Shown: piece by piece, positions 9,002 to 19,057 of the stretch
Numbering within the stretch: position 1 is the first letter of the stretch
Layout of the letters: every line of letters starts with the position of its first letter
NCBI GenBank assembly: GCA_965247735.1
Contig: CBDFHN010000001.1
Span: forward strand, 744,001 to 808,000
Length of the DNA: 64,000 nt
Source: JAOXRU01 sp965247735
Lineage (GTDB): Bacteria; Bacteroidota; Bacteroidia; Flavobacteriales; Flavobacteriaceae
Reading direction: 5' to 3'
The notes under the pieces: model-generated
What the model was told of the DNA's origin: nothing
What the model saw: only the letters and a program-made list of their open reading frames with translations
Databases searched by the model: none
Position numbers and translations under genes: made by a program

Positions 9002-10069
9002 TTAGTACTTATTTTTCTTTCTTTCTTGATGGTTGCTCTTGATGGTTTTTCTTAGTTTTTTATTTTTCTTTTTATTTTCCTCAAGAGATGATTCAAAAAA
9101 AGCCCTTTCTTTTTCCATTTTTAGGAAATTTGTGTAAGAATCTAGATCAATATTCCCTTCCTCAATTGCTTTTTGTATGGCGCAGTCTTTTTCGTTTGTA
9201 TGGCTACAGTTTTTGAATTTACAGCCTTGTGATAGTACAATAATTTCGTTAAACGTTATTTCAAGTCCCACCGTAGTATTAGGAATACCTATTTCTCTCA
9301 TTCCTGGATTGTCAATTAAAATGCCACCATCTTCCAAAACAACTAATTCTCGATGTGTGGTTATGTGTTTGCCTCTTTCGATACTCTTATTAATAGCAGC
9401 TGTGTTCATGATTGTTTTACCAACAAGTAGATTTAAAAGAGTTGATTTTCCGACACCTGAGGAACCTAACAAACAATATGTTTTTCCTCTTTTTACTAAC
9501 GCTTTTATTTTATCTAACCCTATTTGATGTAAATTACTGATAGCAATAATAGAAAGCCCATTAACACGTTCCTTTATTTCATTGAGAAATATGTTTAAGG
9601 TTGACTCGTTTACTAAATCTATCTTAGTCAAAACAATTATTGGTTCTACATTAGAATTATTGCAAATGGTTATATACCGTTCTAAACGATTAATATTAAA
9701 ATCTCTGTCAACAGATAAGAGAATTAAGCCATAATCTATATTTGTAGCAATTATCTGAATTTCTGCAGATTTTGAAACCGCTTGTCTTTCTATAACCGAA
9801 TACCTTGGATATACAGAATGAATTAATACTTTATCTCGATCATATTCAGAAATTGCTACCCAGTCGCCAACTGCTGGTAAATGATACCTACTTTCCGCAG
9901 TGAATCTTAAATTTCCTATAAGCTCAGCATCGTATTCCTGAGTTGGAGTTTTTACAACATACCGCTCTTTATGTTCTAGGATTACTCTACCAATTTCAAA
10001 TGAATCTAATTCTTGCTCGTTTTTATACTGTGCCAATTTGTTGTTATACCCCAAATCTTGATACGTCAT
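9002..10069 (-). CDS. rsgA: Ribosome small-subunit-dependent GTPase A
   Basis: 355 residues, the normal length. RsgA is a circularly permuted GTPase that helps late maturation of the 30S subunit. An N-terminal OB fold (VGDWVAISEYD) precedes the permuted G domain in the order G4 (LTKIDLV), G1 (LLGSSGVGKSTLLNLL) and G3 (IDNPGMREIG), then a C-terminal zinc region (GCKFKNCSHTNEKDCAI) with the expected Cys/His set. It lies 11 bases downstream of the GNAT gene and is probably in its operon. A second housekeeping copy elsewhere is possible; this one has a lysine-rich tail. Confidence 0.92.
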   Translation of the reverse strand: MTYQDLGYNNKLAQYKNEQELDSFEIGRVILEHKERYVVKTPTQEYDAELIGNLRFTAESRYHLPAVGDWVAISEYDRDKVLIHSVYPRYSVIERQAVSKSAEIQIIATNIDYGLILLSVDRDFNINRLERYITICNNSNVEPIIVLTKIDLVNESTLNIFLNEIKERVNGLSIIAISNLHQIGLDKIKALVKRGKTYCLLGSSGVGKSTLLNLLVGKTIMNTAAINKSIERGKHITTHRELVVLEDGGILIDNPGMREIGIPNTTVGLEITFNEIIVLSQGCKFKNCSHTNEKDCAIQKAIEEGNIDLDSYTNFLKMEKERAFFESSLEENKKKNKKLRKTIKSNHQERKKNKY

Positions 10070-10080
10070 ATTTATAATGT

Positions 10081-10872
10081 TTAGCTCTTAGTAAAACTGA
10101 TATCAAAGATGATATTTGAGCAATAAAACCCTGATTTTTCAATCGCTTTTCTTGAAGCAATATTAGCTAATGAAGTTGAACAAATAGGTTTCCTTCTAGC
10201 TTTCAACACACGGTTTACTTGCATTTTCATTATTTTTGTGGCAATACCTTTACCCTGGTGATTTTTGTTTACTATAATTCCCAAATCAGCAACTTCTGGT
10301 TGAGAATCACTCATTCTACATTCACTGGTGGCTATAAGTGTACCAGATTTTTTAACCATGAATAATTCTTTTCTTGCTACCAGATTTTCTGTGTAGCCAA
10401 AAGTATCATCCATTCCTACTTGTTCTTTCAAAAATATTTTGATTGTAGGTATATCTTTTATTGTTACTAATTCAATATTAAAATCAGTTTGAATCTCCCT
10501 TGGAGTATTTAAATGCTGAAAACAAAATGTATTTGTCTTAATAGATTTTGAATAATCCAAACTAGTATTAAATGAAATTGGCTCGTTAGCGCTCAAACTT
10601 GCTGAATAAATAAGATTAGTTTCAATTAATAATTTAAACACCTGGTTCATTTTTGCATTATACTCTTCTAACAAAAATAACTGTAGTAAAACTTTCTTGT
10701 CATTAATACAACAATATCCAATAGTAATATTGTTCTCTTCTATGATATAATGTTGAGATGATTTGATGTAAAGCTGTTCCCACATTGCATCAATTGGATT
10801 CGCTAATTTATGATACAGTTTTTGCCTTAAGCTATTGATTGTATTGGTGATATCTGTTTTAATAAAATTCAT
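10081..10872 (-). CDS. GNAT-family N-acetyltransferase
   Basis: 263 residues. The C-terminal half is a GNAT domain: VADLGIIVNKNHQGKGIATKIM contains the acetyl-CoA pyrophosphate loop (Q/RxxGxG/A), followed by STSLANIASRKAIEKSGF. The N-terminal half is less conserved. The substrate is unknown. The start codon overlaps the TetR stop by four bases, and RsgA follows closely, so TetR-GNAT-RsgA read as one operon likely autoregulated by the TetR protein. Confidence 0.83.
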   Translation of the reverse strand: MNFIKTDITNTINSLRQKLYHKLANPIDAMWEQLYIKSSQHYIIEENNITIGYCCINDKKVLLQLFLLEEYNAKMNQVFKLLIETNLIYSASLSANEPISFNTSLDYSKSIKTNTFCFQHLNTPREIQTDFNIELVTIKDIPTIKIFLKEQVGMDDTFGYTENLVARKELFMVKKSGTLIATSECRMSDSQPEVADLGIIVNKNHQGKGIATKIMKMQVNRVLKARRKPICSTSLANIASRKAIEKSGFYCSNIIFDISFTKS

Positions 10873-11408
10873 TTTATGTATTTTTTTAGAATGTGTGTTT
10901 TAATTTGTCCTAAAGGAAAATCTTCATAAATGCCTAAATAATTAATGGCAATTCCATCTAGTTCAGCAATAAACATATGGCTTAGTACTACTGAATTAGC
11001 TGCGTCAATTTTATCGAAAATACTTCTTGTAGCATTTAGTATAAACGAAGACCTTTCTTTTATCAAGTCCTTCAATATTTTTTTTGTTTTTGGCTGGACC
11101 ATCATGTTTAAGTTAAACTGAAAAAATAACTTATCTGCCTCTAATTGAAAAAAGAAACCTTCTAATAGTGTTGCTAATTGTTCTTTTGGTGATTGATTTA
11201 TTTTATCAGTTTCATTGATCTTGATTATCAAATTTGTTGTTCTTGAAAAAATCTCTCTTAGTAAGCCATCTTTTGATTTAAAATGGTGTGAAATTAGTCC
11301 TTTTGATACATTAGCAACTTCACAGACCATTGATAGCGGAGTGTTTTCATATCCTCTTTCCGAAAATAATTTGGTTGATATCTCAATTAATTGCTCTCTC
11401 TTATCCAT
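10869..11408 (-). CDS. TetR/AcrR-family transcriptional regulator
   Basis: 179 residues. The N-terminal 50 residues form the TetR helix-turn-helix: LIEISTKLFSERGYENTPLS and VSKGLISHHFKSKDGLLREIF. The remaining residues form a ligand-binding, dimerising helical domain with no recognisable ligand class. A near-perfect palindrome lies 23 bases upstream of the start codon and is a good operator candidate, which suggests autoregulation. Confidence 0.88.
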   Translation of the reverse strand: MDKREQLIEISTKLFSERGYENTPLSMVCEVANVSKGLISHHFKSKDGLLREIFSRTTNLIIKINETDKINQSPKEQLATLLEGFFFQLEADKLFFQFNLNMMVQPKTKKILKDLIKERSSFILNATRSIFDKIDAANSVVLSHMFIAELDGIAINYLGIYEDFPLGQIKTHILKKYIK

Positions 11409-11430
11409 TAGTATAGTGTTTAAAACAAGA

Positions 11431-11448
11431 TGACTGCACGTGCGGTCA
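11431..11448. promoter_or_regulatory. Candidate TetR operator
   Basis: The 18-base sequence TGACTGCACGTGCGGTCA is palindromic except for one mismatched pair. It lies just upstream of the TetR start, the standard place for an autoregulatory operator. Confidence 0.6.
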
Positions 11449-12018
11449 GTGCAAACATAAGAATAGTTTTTAAGTTTGACATTAATTTCTAAAAAAAAAA
11501 TAATGTTAGTGTTAGAAAGAGTATCCTATAGAACTTAAAACTCTGATATCCTCCTTGAAACGAAGATCAATTTTGAAAGTACTATCAATAATTGTACACT
11601 TTATTTTCTAACACTAAATCCCTCATTATTTAAATTGTTTTTAGAGATATACAAATTTTATGTAGAAATTAATACCTTCAGATTAGTTGAGAAATAAAAT
11701 TTCTACTCGAGGTTTTTAATAATACCTTAAAAAAGGTCAATAACTTAAGATAAGCATTTATAACTTATAACGATAGAACTTTTAAGAATATTTTTAAACC
11801 TTTTCCTCCTTAATTATTTAGCAAATATTACTTTAATAAACATAGACTGGTATTGGTACGGATACGACCTAAAATTCAGTTAAAGACAATGATATTGACA
11901 GTTTAAAAGTTAATAATTTATTGATTTAAGAAGTGTTTTAATAAAAACATTTTTATATTTGAAGATATAACTAACTATTTTTTAGCTAATTCCATTATAT
12001 GGAATTGCATTATTTTCA
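11449..12018. other. 570-base intergenic region with sigma-gene promoter candidate
   Basis: No gene is visible in this AT-rich stretch between divergent transcription units. A TATATTTG sequence at 11954-11961 matches the Bacteroidetes -7 box and is suitably placed for a long leader before the sigma factor ATG at 12019. No clear -33 box was found. Confidence 0.4.
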
Positions 12019-12600
12019 ATGAAAACTGACCTTAACATAGAGAATAAAAAGCTTGTGAAGTCCCTCAAAAGGGGAGATATTAACGCTTTTAATGATTTAT
12101 ATAAGAAATACGGTACTAAGCTACTGTTTTTCACAATAGGTTATGTCTATTCTAAAGAAGATGCAGAAGATATAGTTCAAGAAGTATTTTTAAAAATTTG
12201 GAGAAAGCGCAAACAATTAAAAGTACAACGTTCATTTAATTCTTATGTTTTTACCATTGCATATAATGCAATAAAAAAGTATTATAGAAAAAAGGGAGTT
12301 GAAAAAAGACATCTCGAATTATTTTTGAATAATTATAAGTTAGTTGACAATACTACTAGTCTAAGAGTAGAATGTAATGATTTGAAAAATCAAGTAGGGG
12401 AAATTATCAATGCTTTTCCAGAGCGTAGAAAAGAAATTTTTAAGTTAAGTAGAGAATTGCACCTTAGTAACAAAGAAATTGCTGTTCAACTAAATATTAC
12501 TAAAAAAACGGTTGAAAATCATATTACCACTTCATTAAAAGATCTTCGTATAAAGTTAAACATGCCTTTGTTTTTTATTATTTGCTTAAGTTTTTTTTAA
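12019..12600 (+). CDS. ECF sigma-70 factor, FecI-like
   Basis: 193 residues. Region 2 is visible as DINAFNDLYKKYGTKLLFFTI and DAEDIVQEVFLKIWRKR; region 4 as FPERRKEIFKLSRELHLSNKEIA with a helix-turn-helix VQLNITKKTVENHI. It directs RNA polymerase to the downstream glycan-uptake genes when released from its anti-sigma factor. It is followed by a FecR gene and a SusC with an STN signalling domain, the standard Bacteroidetes trans-envelope signalling set. A hydrophobic tail (MPLFFIICLSFF) at the C-terminus is common in this subgroup. Confidence 0.9.
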   Translation: MKTDLNIENKKLVKSLKRGDINAFNDLYKKYGTKLLFFTIGYVYSKEDAEDIVQEVFLKIWRKRKQLKVQRSFNSYVFTIAYNAIKKYYRKKGVEKRHLELFLNNYKLVDNTTSLRVECNDLKNQVGEIINAFPERRKEIFKLSRELHLSNKEIAVQLNITKKTVENHITTSLKDLRIKLNMPLFFIICLSFF

Positions 12601-12776
12601 AATAATATTTGTTTCAATTATCTCGTTTTCAGCACATTAAATTTATTTTGTTGATTTTTTTTAAAAAAAACAATATTTCGCTTAGGTGTACTGCCTACTT
12701 TGTGGATACTACTAGATAGAATATAATTTTTACGAATTTTTTTAAAGTTTACAGAGATAGAATCTCATATTTTAGA

Positions 12777-13859
12777 ATGCAAGAAAAAAGAGAAATAGAT
12801 ATTATACTATTAAAGAGGTTTTTTAATAAGCAATGTTCAATAGACGAACAGGAAATTGTGATGAGTTGGTTTGTCGATTCGGCTTATGAGCAAAAACTAA
12901 GTTTTATTCTAAAAAGACATTGGGATGAAATCGAATACGAGCATACAGAGTTGGATGAAACTACCGGAAAAGTACTCGACAAGATTCATCATCAAATCAA
13001 TTTGGAAAAAAACAATACAGATGGAGAAAAATCTTGGCCAAGAAAAGTAGTAGCTTTCTATTCAAAAATTGCAGCTGTTCTTCTAATTCCTATTCTTGGA
13101 TATTCATTTTATACTAGTGCACAAAAAAGTGAAGAAAAAACAATTTTGATTGTTAATCAAGAAATGGCCATGGCAGAAATTGTTTCTCCTCTTGGAGGTA
13201 AAACTCATTTTACCCTTCCTGATGGTTCCAGTGGATGGTTAAATTCAGGAGCAACTTTAGAATTCCCTGTTAAATTCACAGGAAATGAAAGGCGAGTAAA
13301 ATTAACTGGAGAAGGATGGTTCGATGTGATAAAAAATCCTGATATCCCTTTTGTAGTCAATACTATGGGAATAGATGTAATTGCATTAGGAACAAAGTTT
13401 AATGTGCTGGCATATCCTGATGATAAATTTATAAATGTAACATTAGAGTCAGGAAAAGTAATTGTAAAACAAAATACTAAATCTAAAAACAAGTTAATAG
13501 CAGAATTAAAACCAGGCGATCAAGTAAAAATTTCAAAACAAGGTTTTATACCTAAAAAAGAAACTAAAGTTGAAATTAAAACATTTACATCATGGAAACA
13601 AGGAATGTTAGTGATTCGAAATGAACCTATGAGTAATATTGTTAAGAGATTAGAGCGATGGTATAATGTGAAAATTGAAATTAGAGATAAAGAAATAGAG
13701 AGCTATATGTATAGAGCTACATTTCAGGATGAAACTATAGACGAAGTTCTTAGCTATTTAAAATTAACATCACCTCTTAATTATGAAATTGAAAAAAGAG
13801 AAACTGGAGAGGATAATATATTGATGAAAAAGAAAATTACCTTTTTTTTAGACAAATAA
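12777..13859 (+). CDS. FecR-family anti-sigma factor
   Basis: 360 residues. A cytoplasmic N-terminal part of about 90 residues binds the sigma factor; one membrane helix follows (KIAAVLLIPILGYSFYT); the periplasmic FecR domain covers roughly residues 135-240 (SPLGGKTHFTLPDGSSGWLNS, ALGTKFNVLAYPDD); a C-terminal DUF4974-like domain (MSNIVKRLERWYNVKIEI) contacts the STN domain of the SusC protein. It lies between the ECF sigma gene and susC. Confidence 0.9.
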   Translation: MQEKREIDIILLKRFFNKQCSIDEQEIVMSWFVDSAYEQKLSFILKRHWDEIEYEHTELDETTGKVLDKIHHQINLEKNNTDGEKSWPRKVVAFYSKIAAVLLIPILGYSFYTSAQKSEEKTILIVNQEMAMAEIVSPLGGKTHFTLPDGSSGWLNSGATLEFPVKFTGNERRVKLTGEGWFDVIKNPDIPFVVNTMGIDVIALGTKFNVLAYPDDKFINVTLESGKVIVKQNTKSKNKLIAELKPGDQVKISKQGFIPKKETKVEIKTFTSWKQGMLVIRNEPMSNIVKRLERWYNVKIEIRDKEIESYMYRATFQDETIDEVLSYLKLTSPLNYEIEKRETGEDNILMKKKITFFLDK

Positions 13860-13945
13860 CTTCTAAGTATTAAGAGTATTGACAGCAATAAAATTAACTA
13901 ACTATAATCTAAACAATAAAATGAACACAGGCTAACAGATAAAAC

Positions 13946-13980
13946 AAAACGGAAAAGTGTTGTAGCACAATCCCGTTTTT
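13946..13980 (+). terminator. Terminator or attenuator hairpin before susC
   Basis: Outer stem AAAACGG / CCGTTTT with an inner GTGTTGTAGCAC stem-loop, ending in five T residues. It lies between fecR and susC, so it could end the regulator transcript or attenuate read-through into the uptake genes. Confidence 0.6.
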
Positions 13981-14041
13981 GGTATGGAAACAAATTTCTA
14001 GCGCAAACAAAAAATTTATTAACCAATTAATCTTCAAATTT

Positions 14042-17000
14042 ATGAAAATTATTCGAGAATCACTATGGGCAGTAGTTAAAGATCTATGCTGCTCCAAACA
14101 ATTTTCTGTTATGAGAATACTATTTTTTTCAATTTTAAGCATAGTAAATGCTTTTGCATCGGATACTTACTCGCAAAACAAAAAACTAACTCTCAATTTA
14201 CAAGATATTAGTATTGAAAGTGTTTTAAACGAAATAGAAAAGCAAAGCGAATTTTACTTTATGTTCAACCAACAATTAGTGGATGTAGATCGTAAAGTAA
14301 GTATTAATGTTAAGAATACTACTATCAAGCATATTCTTGGTGATGTATTTAAGAAAACGGACACGGAATTTTTTATTGTTGACAGGCAAATTTTATTAAT
14401 GCCAAAAAACATGTCACAGGAAATGAAAAATTCTGCAATAGAACAGCAAGACAAAACAAAAATTAATGGAACAGTTACGGATGATAAGGGTATTCCATTA
14501 CCAGGAGCATCCGTATTAGTAAAAGGAACTTCCATAGGGACACAAACTGATTTTGATGGAAATTTTAGTATTGAATTTCCAAGCAATTATAAGGTTATAA
14601 GTGTGTCTTATATTAGTTTTAAAACTCAAGAGATTAATATTGAAGGACAAACTACAGTACAAGTTAAGTTGGTTGCCGATGCCGCCGCTTTAGATGAAGT
14701 AGTCGTAGTAGGTTATGGTACACTTTCTAAGAAAAGGGTCACTGGATCCGTTGCTTCTATAGATGCTAAAACCCTTTCAACTATTCCTGTTATAAGTGCA
14801 GAAAACGCTATAATTGGCCAAATAGCTGGAGTACAAGTACAAGAAGTATCTGGAGAACCTGGTTCTAGCCCAAATATTAGAATACGAGGTAATTCATCTA
14901 TTTCTGCTGGAACGGACCCGCTATTTGTTGTAGATGGAATTCCTATTTCGAAAAACTCTGCATCGTCAGGAAACCTTCAAGGAACTATTTCTAGAAGAAG
15001 AGCAAGTTTTCAAGCTCCACCTGTAAACCCTTTAGCGACTATTAATCCAAATGATATTGCATCCATAGACATCTTAAAAGATGCATCTGCAAGTGCAATT
15101 TATGGATCTAGAGGAGGAAATGGAGTTGTACTTATTACTACAAAAAAAGGAGCTCATAGTGATAAAGGTGTATTTTCTTTTGATTCTTTTTTTAGTACTC
15201 AAAATGTTGCCAATAAAATTGATTTGATGAATGCCGAAGAGTTAATTAGTTTTGCAACAGATGCTAGAAATAACAATTATTTATCATCGGTTCCTGGAGC
15301 ATCTATAACTGATCCTATTGGCCCTGGAGATCGTGGAAATACAAATTACGAATTACCAGCATCTTTTATAAATTGGGATGGTACTGATACTGATTGGCAA
15401 GACGAAATTTTTAAAACAGGAAGTACACAAAGCTATAATTTTTCATATGCTTCTCCAGTACAAAATAATACCTCGTATTATGTTTCTGCAGGATATTTTT
15501 CTCAAGAAGGAATAATTCCAGATAGCAATTTTGAGCGGTATAGTTTATTGATGAATCTTAACTCTCAGCTTACTGAAAAATTAAAATTAGAGTTAAAAGT
15601 TGCACCGACAATTACAGAAAACAATAGAAAACCAGCTTCTGCACCATATTTTGCAAGACCTCCAGGTATTGTATATTCTGGATTGGTTCATTCACCAACA
15701 GTAAAACCATACAATGAAGATGGTACTATTAATCAGTTAGACAATCAATCGTATTTAGGAGGAGGAACAACAACAGCAAGTAATCCTCTCGCAATTATAG
15801 AAGCTATCGATGATGAACTTTTTCAATTTCAATTGCAATCTTCATTAGGATTATCTTACGATATAACACCAGAGTTTACTTTTAAAACCTTTGGGGGATT
15901 GTATTTAAATAATTATAACGAAGATTTTTATAGAGCAAGCTCTCTTCTTTATCGAAACGCTTCTTCAGGGGAGACTTATGCACAAGCCTCTTCTTCTACA
16001 GAAACAAATTGGCTTTGGGAAAACACATTAAATTGGGAAAAAGAACTTGATGATCATTCCATTAAAGCACTTCTAGGGTATACTGCACAAAAAGATAATA
16101 TTTCAGTGAAATTGGTTCAAGCTGATAATTTCCCAGATGATTTGGTTAAAACAGTTAGTGGTGGACAAGTTTTTGCAGGCACAGCTTTTAAAGAACAATG
16201 GTCATTAGCATCGGCCTTATTTAGGCTAAACTATAGTTTTAAGGATAGGTATTTATTTACAGGATCTTTTCGTTCTGATACATCTTCAAGATTTGGTAAA
16301 AACAATAGAACAGGATATTTCCCTTCCTTTTCTGCTGGTTGGAGAATAAACGAAGAAGATTTCATGAGTGGTATTGATGATATTTCCGAATTTAAAATTC
16401 GCGCTAGTTGGGGGAAAACAGGGAATTTTGAAATCACAAATTATGGTGCTATCGGTTTATTAGGGCAAAATAATTACAATGGAGGAGGAAATGAATTAAA
16501 TGGATTGGTTCAATCAACAATTGCAAACCCTGAATTAACCTGGGAAAAATCAGCTCAATTTAACATCGGATTAGAATTTGGAATGTTTAATAACCGTGTC
16601 TTTTTATTGGCAGATTATTATAAAACAGTGACTGAAGATTTATTATTAAATGTACCAATTTCATCAGTTTCTGGCTTTAAAACATCTTTACAAAATATTG
16701 GTGAAGTAGAAAATAAAGGATTTGAAATTGCTTTTAAAAGTAGAAACTTTGTCGGTGATTTTAAATGGAATACTAACATAAATTTTGCTGCCAATACCAA
16801 TGAAGTAATAGCATTAGGAGTTGATGATGCACCGTTGTTTGTTAGTGGGGGAGCGGGTATTAGACATATAACCAGAGTTGGTGATCCTATTGGAAGTTAT
16901 TTTGGTTATGTCGTTGATGGTATATACCAAAATGATGCCGATATAGCAAGTTCACCAGCAGATACTCAGGCGCCAAATCCTGCTCCTGGAGATTTTAAAT

Positions 17001-17572
17001 TCAAGGATGTAGATGGAGATGGTGAGATTACTCCAGACGATAGAACGGTAACTGGAAGCTATTTTCCAGATTTTACTTGGGGTATCACTAATGAGTTTAG
17101 ATACAAAAACTTCGATTTAAATATATTATTTCAAGGTGTAGAAGGCAACGAGGTATTAAACCTTACTTCGAGACATCTTAAAAACGGAGAAGCAAATTTT
17201 AATTCCTATGCTGTGTTTAACGATCGTTGGAAATCTGAATCGGATCCAGGTAATGGAAAAATACCAAGAGCAGATAGAGGTACAGGAGGTCATGGAAACA
17301 ACAATAGACCTTCATCTTTTCAAGTGGAAGATGGATCATATTTAAGATTGAGAAACGTAACTTTTGGTTATACTTTTCCATTGACAGAGAAATCCTATTT
17401 CAATAGACTTAGATTATACCTTACAGCGACAAATTTATTTACAATTACTGATTATTTAGGGTATAATCCAGAAGTGAATAATATTGCAACGAGCAGTCTT
17501 ACACCGGGTGAAGATTATGGATCATATCCATTATCAAAGTCATTTACATTTGGTATAAACGTATCTTTTTAA
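14042..17572 (+). CDS. SusC/RagA-family TonB-dependent outer membrane transporter with STN domain
   Basis: 1176 residues from the ATG at 14042 (MKIIRESLWA). An upstream in-frame start at 13979 would place 21 residues before the signal peptide and overlap the hairpin. After the signal peptide comes an STN domain (KLTLNLQDISIESVLNEIEK), then a carboxypeptidase-regulatory-like domain (INGTVTDDKGIPLPGASV), then the plug with DEVVVVGYGT and the SusC signature (IRIRGNSSIS, PLFVVDGIP, DASASAIYGSRGGNGVV), then the beta barrel ending in FTFGINVSF. It imports oligosaccharides across the outer membrane together with SusD, and signals to FecR. Substrate class cannot be read from sequence. Confidence 0.95.
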   Translation: MKIIRESLWAVVKDLCCSKQFSVMRILFFSILSIVNAFASDTYSQNKKLTLNLQDISIESVLNEIEKQSEFYFMFNQQLVDVDRKVSINVKNTTIKHILGDVFKKTDTEFFIVDRQILLMPKNMSQEMKNSAIEQQDKTKINGTVTDDKGIPLPGASVLVKGTSIGTQTDFDGNFSIEFPSNYKVISVSYISFKTQEINIEGQTTVQVKLVADAAALDEVVVVGYGTLSKKRVTGSVASIDAKTLSTIPVISAENAIIGQIAGVQVQEVSGEPGSSPNIRIRGNSSISAGTDPLFVVDGIPISKNSASSGNLQGTISRRRASFQAPPVNPLATINPNDIASIDILKDASASAIYGSRGGNGVVLITTKKGAHSDKGVFSFDSFFSTQNVANKIDLMNAEELISFATDARNNNYLSSVPGASITDPIGPGDRGNTNYELPASFINWDGTDTDWQDEIFKTGSTQSYNFSYASPVQNNTSYYVSAGYFSQEGIIPDSNFERYSLLMNLNSQLTEKLKLELKVAPTITENNRKPASAPYFARPPGIVYSGLVHSPTVKPYNEDGTINQLDNQSYLGGGTTTASNPLAIIEAIDDELFQFQLQSSLGLSYDITPEFTFKTFGGLYLNNYNEDFYRASSLLYRNASSGETYAQASSSTETNWLWENTLNWEKELDDHSIKALLGYTAQKDNISVKLVQADNFPDDLVKTVSGGQVFAGTAFKEQWSLASALFRLNYSFKDRYLFTGSFRSDTSSRFGKNNRTGYFPSFSAGWRINEEDFMSGIDDISEFKIRASWGKTGNFEITNYGAIGLLGQNNYNGGGNELNGLVQSTIANPELTWEKSAQFNIGLEFGMFNNRVFLLADYYKTVTEDLLLNVPISSVSGFKTSLQNIGEVENKGFEIAFKSRNFVGDFKWNTNINFAANTNEVIALGVDDAPLFVSGGAGIRHITRVGDPIGSYFGYVVDGIYQNDADIASSPADTQAPNPAPGDFKFKDVDGDGEITPDDRTVTGSYFPDFTWGITNEFRYKNFDLNILFQGVEGNEVLNLTSRHLKNGEANFNSYAVFNDRWKSESDPGNGKIPRADRGTGGHGNNNRPSSFQVEDGSYLRLRNVTFGYTFPLTEKSYFNRLRLYLTATNLFTITDYLGYNPEVNNIATSSLTPGEDYGSYPLSKSFTFGINVSF

Positions 17573-17588
17573 TTTAAAATTTCTTAAA

Positions 17589-18980
17589 ATGAAAAATATA
17601 ATCATATTAATATTAGTGAGTATTACTACATTTTCTTGTAGTGATGACTTTACCGATTTAGCACCACTATCCAATAGAAATGGTGAGGTTTTTTACAATA
17701 CGGCTAATGATTTTGAAGCGGCAATAAATTCTAGTTATTCTGGTTTGCAAGATGAAGGTGTTTATGGGCGTGCCTATTGGGCAATGTTCGAAATGCGTTC
17801 AGATAATACCGATCAAGGACTAGATGCAACAGGATTAGCAAGACAGTATACTGTAATTAATGAGTTTACTGAAGACGGGTTAAATGAACAAATAGACAAT
17901 GCCTGGAGTGATTCTTATAGAATAATAGCAAATTGTAATGTTATTTTAGATCGCATTACGGATGCAGAATTTGATGCTGCTATTAAAAATAGAATTACCG
18001 GTGAGGCACTTTTTTTACGCTCACTTATATATTACAATTTAGCAATCGCATTTGGGAACATTCCGTTGGAATTAAAACCTTACGTTCCTGGAGATGAGCT
18101 TACTCAGGTTGATTCTTCTACAATATATGCACAGCTAATTGTTGATTTAACAGCAGCTGAAGAAAATTTGCCAATTTCATATAGTGGAGCTCAAATAGGA
18201 AAAGCAACTAAAGGAGCCGCAGCAACACTATTGGCAAAAATCCAATTGACCATTGGAGCAAATGGTGATGCGGAAACTACTTTAAGACGTATTATAAGTA
18301 CATATAACTATAGTTTAGAAACTGAATATGCCAATTTATGGGGTGTTGCTAACGAGAATAATGGAGAATCTATTTTCGAAGTACAATTTGTCAGTGGAGG
18401 CATAGGACAAGGAAGTTCTTTTACAAACGAGTTCTCTCCTAGTGGTAATTTACAAACGGGCCAAGGCTTTGGTAGAAATAGACCCACAGCTGCATTAGAA
18501 AATACTTATGAAGTAGGAGATGCTAGATTTCCAGTATCAATGGGAACCTCTTATGTTGACGGATCTGGTGATACAGTCATTGCAAACTATATTAAAAAAT
18601 ACCATAGTGATCCTCCAAATGAGAATGATTCTGATATTAATTTTGTGGTATTTAGATATGCAGATGTATTGCTTATGTTAGCGGAAGCACTTGGAGAAAA
18701 TGATGAAGCCTACGATCTTATAAATGAAGTAAGAACTCGAGCAGAATTAGCAGACATAGATGCAAGTACTCCAGGTTCTTTTAATGATAAACTTCTCAAA
18801 GAAAGACAAGTAGAATTAGCTTTTGAAAACCATAGATGGGCAGATTTATTAAGATTTGGTGTTGCAGCCGAAAAAGTGAATGCTGCCGAACCATTTATTG
18901 CTGCTGCTAGCGTGAAGAGTCTGTATTTTATTCCACAACGTGAGATGGATATTAATCCTAATTTTAATCAGAATAATTAA
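17589..18980 (+). CDS. SusD/RagB-family glycan-binding lipoprotein
   Basis: 463 residues, slightly short for the family. The leader ends in TTFSCSDDF, a lipobox followed by acidic residues, which fits export to the cell surface. SusD-like blocks include SYRIIANCNVILDRI, RITGEALFLRSLIYYNLA and the C-terminal LKERQVELAFENHRWADLLRFG. It begins 16 bases after susC and forms the lid of the SusC transporter. Confidence 0.93.
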   Translation: MKNIIILILVSITTFSCSDDFTDLAPLSNRNGEVFYNTANDFEAAINSSYSGLQDEGVYGRAYWAMFEMRSDNTDQGLDATGLARQYTVINEFTEDGLNEQIDNAWSDSYRIIANCNVILDRITDAEFDAAIKNRITGEALFLRSLIYYNLAIAFGNIPLELKPYVPGDELTQVDSSTIYAQLIVDLTAAEENLPISYSGAQIGKATKGAAATLLAKIQLTIGANGDAETTLRRIISTYNYSLETEYANLWGVANENNGESIFEVQFVSGGIGQGSSFTNEFSPSGNLQTGQGFGRNRPTAALENTYEVGDARFPVSMGTSYVDGSGDTVIANYIKKYHSDPPNENDSDINFVVFRYADVLLMLAEALGENDEAYDLINEVRTRAELADIDASTPGSFNDKLLKERQVELAFENHRWADLLRFGVAAEKVNAAEPFIAAASVKSLYFIPQREMDINPNFNQNN

Positions 18981-18992
18981 ACATCTTCTATT

Positions 18993-19032
18993 GTACATAG
19001 CCAGTGCTATTTAATAGTTTCTGGCTATGTAC
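18993..19032 (+). promoter_or_regulatory. Intercistronic hairpin between susD and the deacetylase genes
   Basis: A perfect 12-bp stem (GTACATAGCCAG / CTGGCTATGTAC) closes a 16-base loop. No T-run follows. It may stabilise the upstream susCD message or give partial termination, which would set a higher level of SusCD than of the downstream enzymes. Confidence 0.6.
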
Positions 19033-19057
19033 TATATAATGAATTAAAATATTGGTT

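Noticed and set aside
13909..14142. 77-codon minus-strand frame over the susC start
   Set aside because: It is antisense to the susC signal peptide region and overlaps the hairpin; no protein family resemblance.
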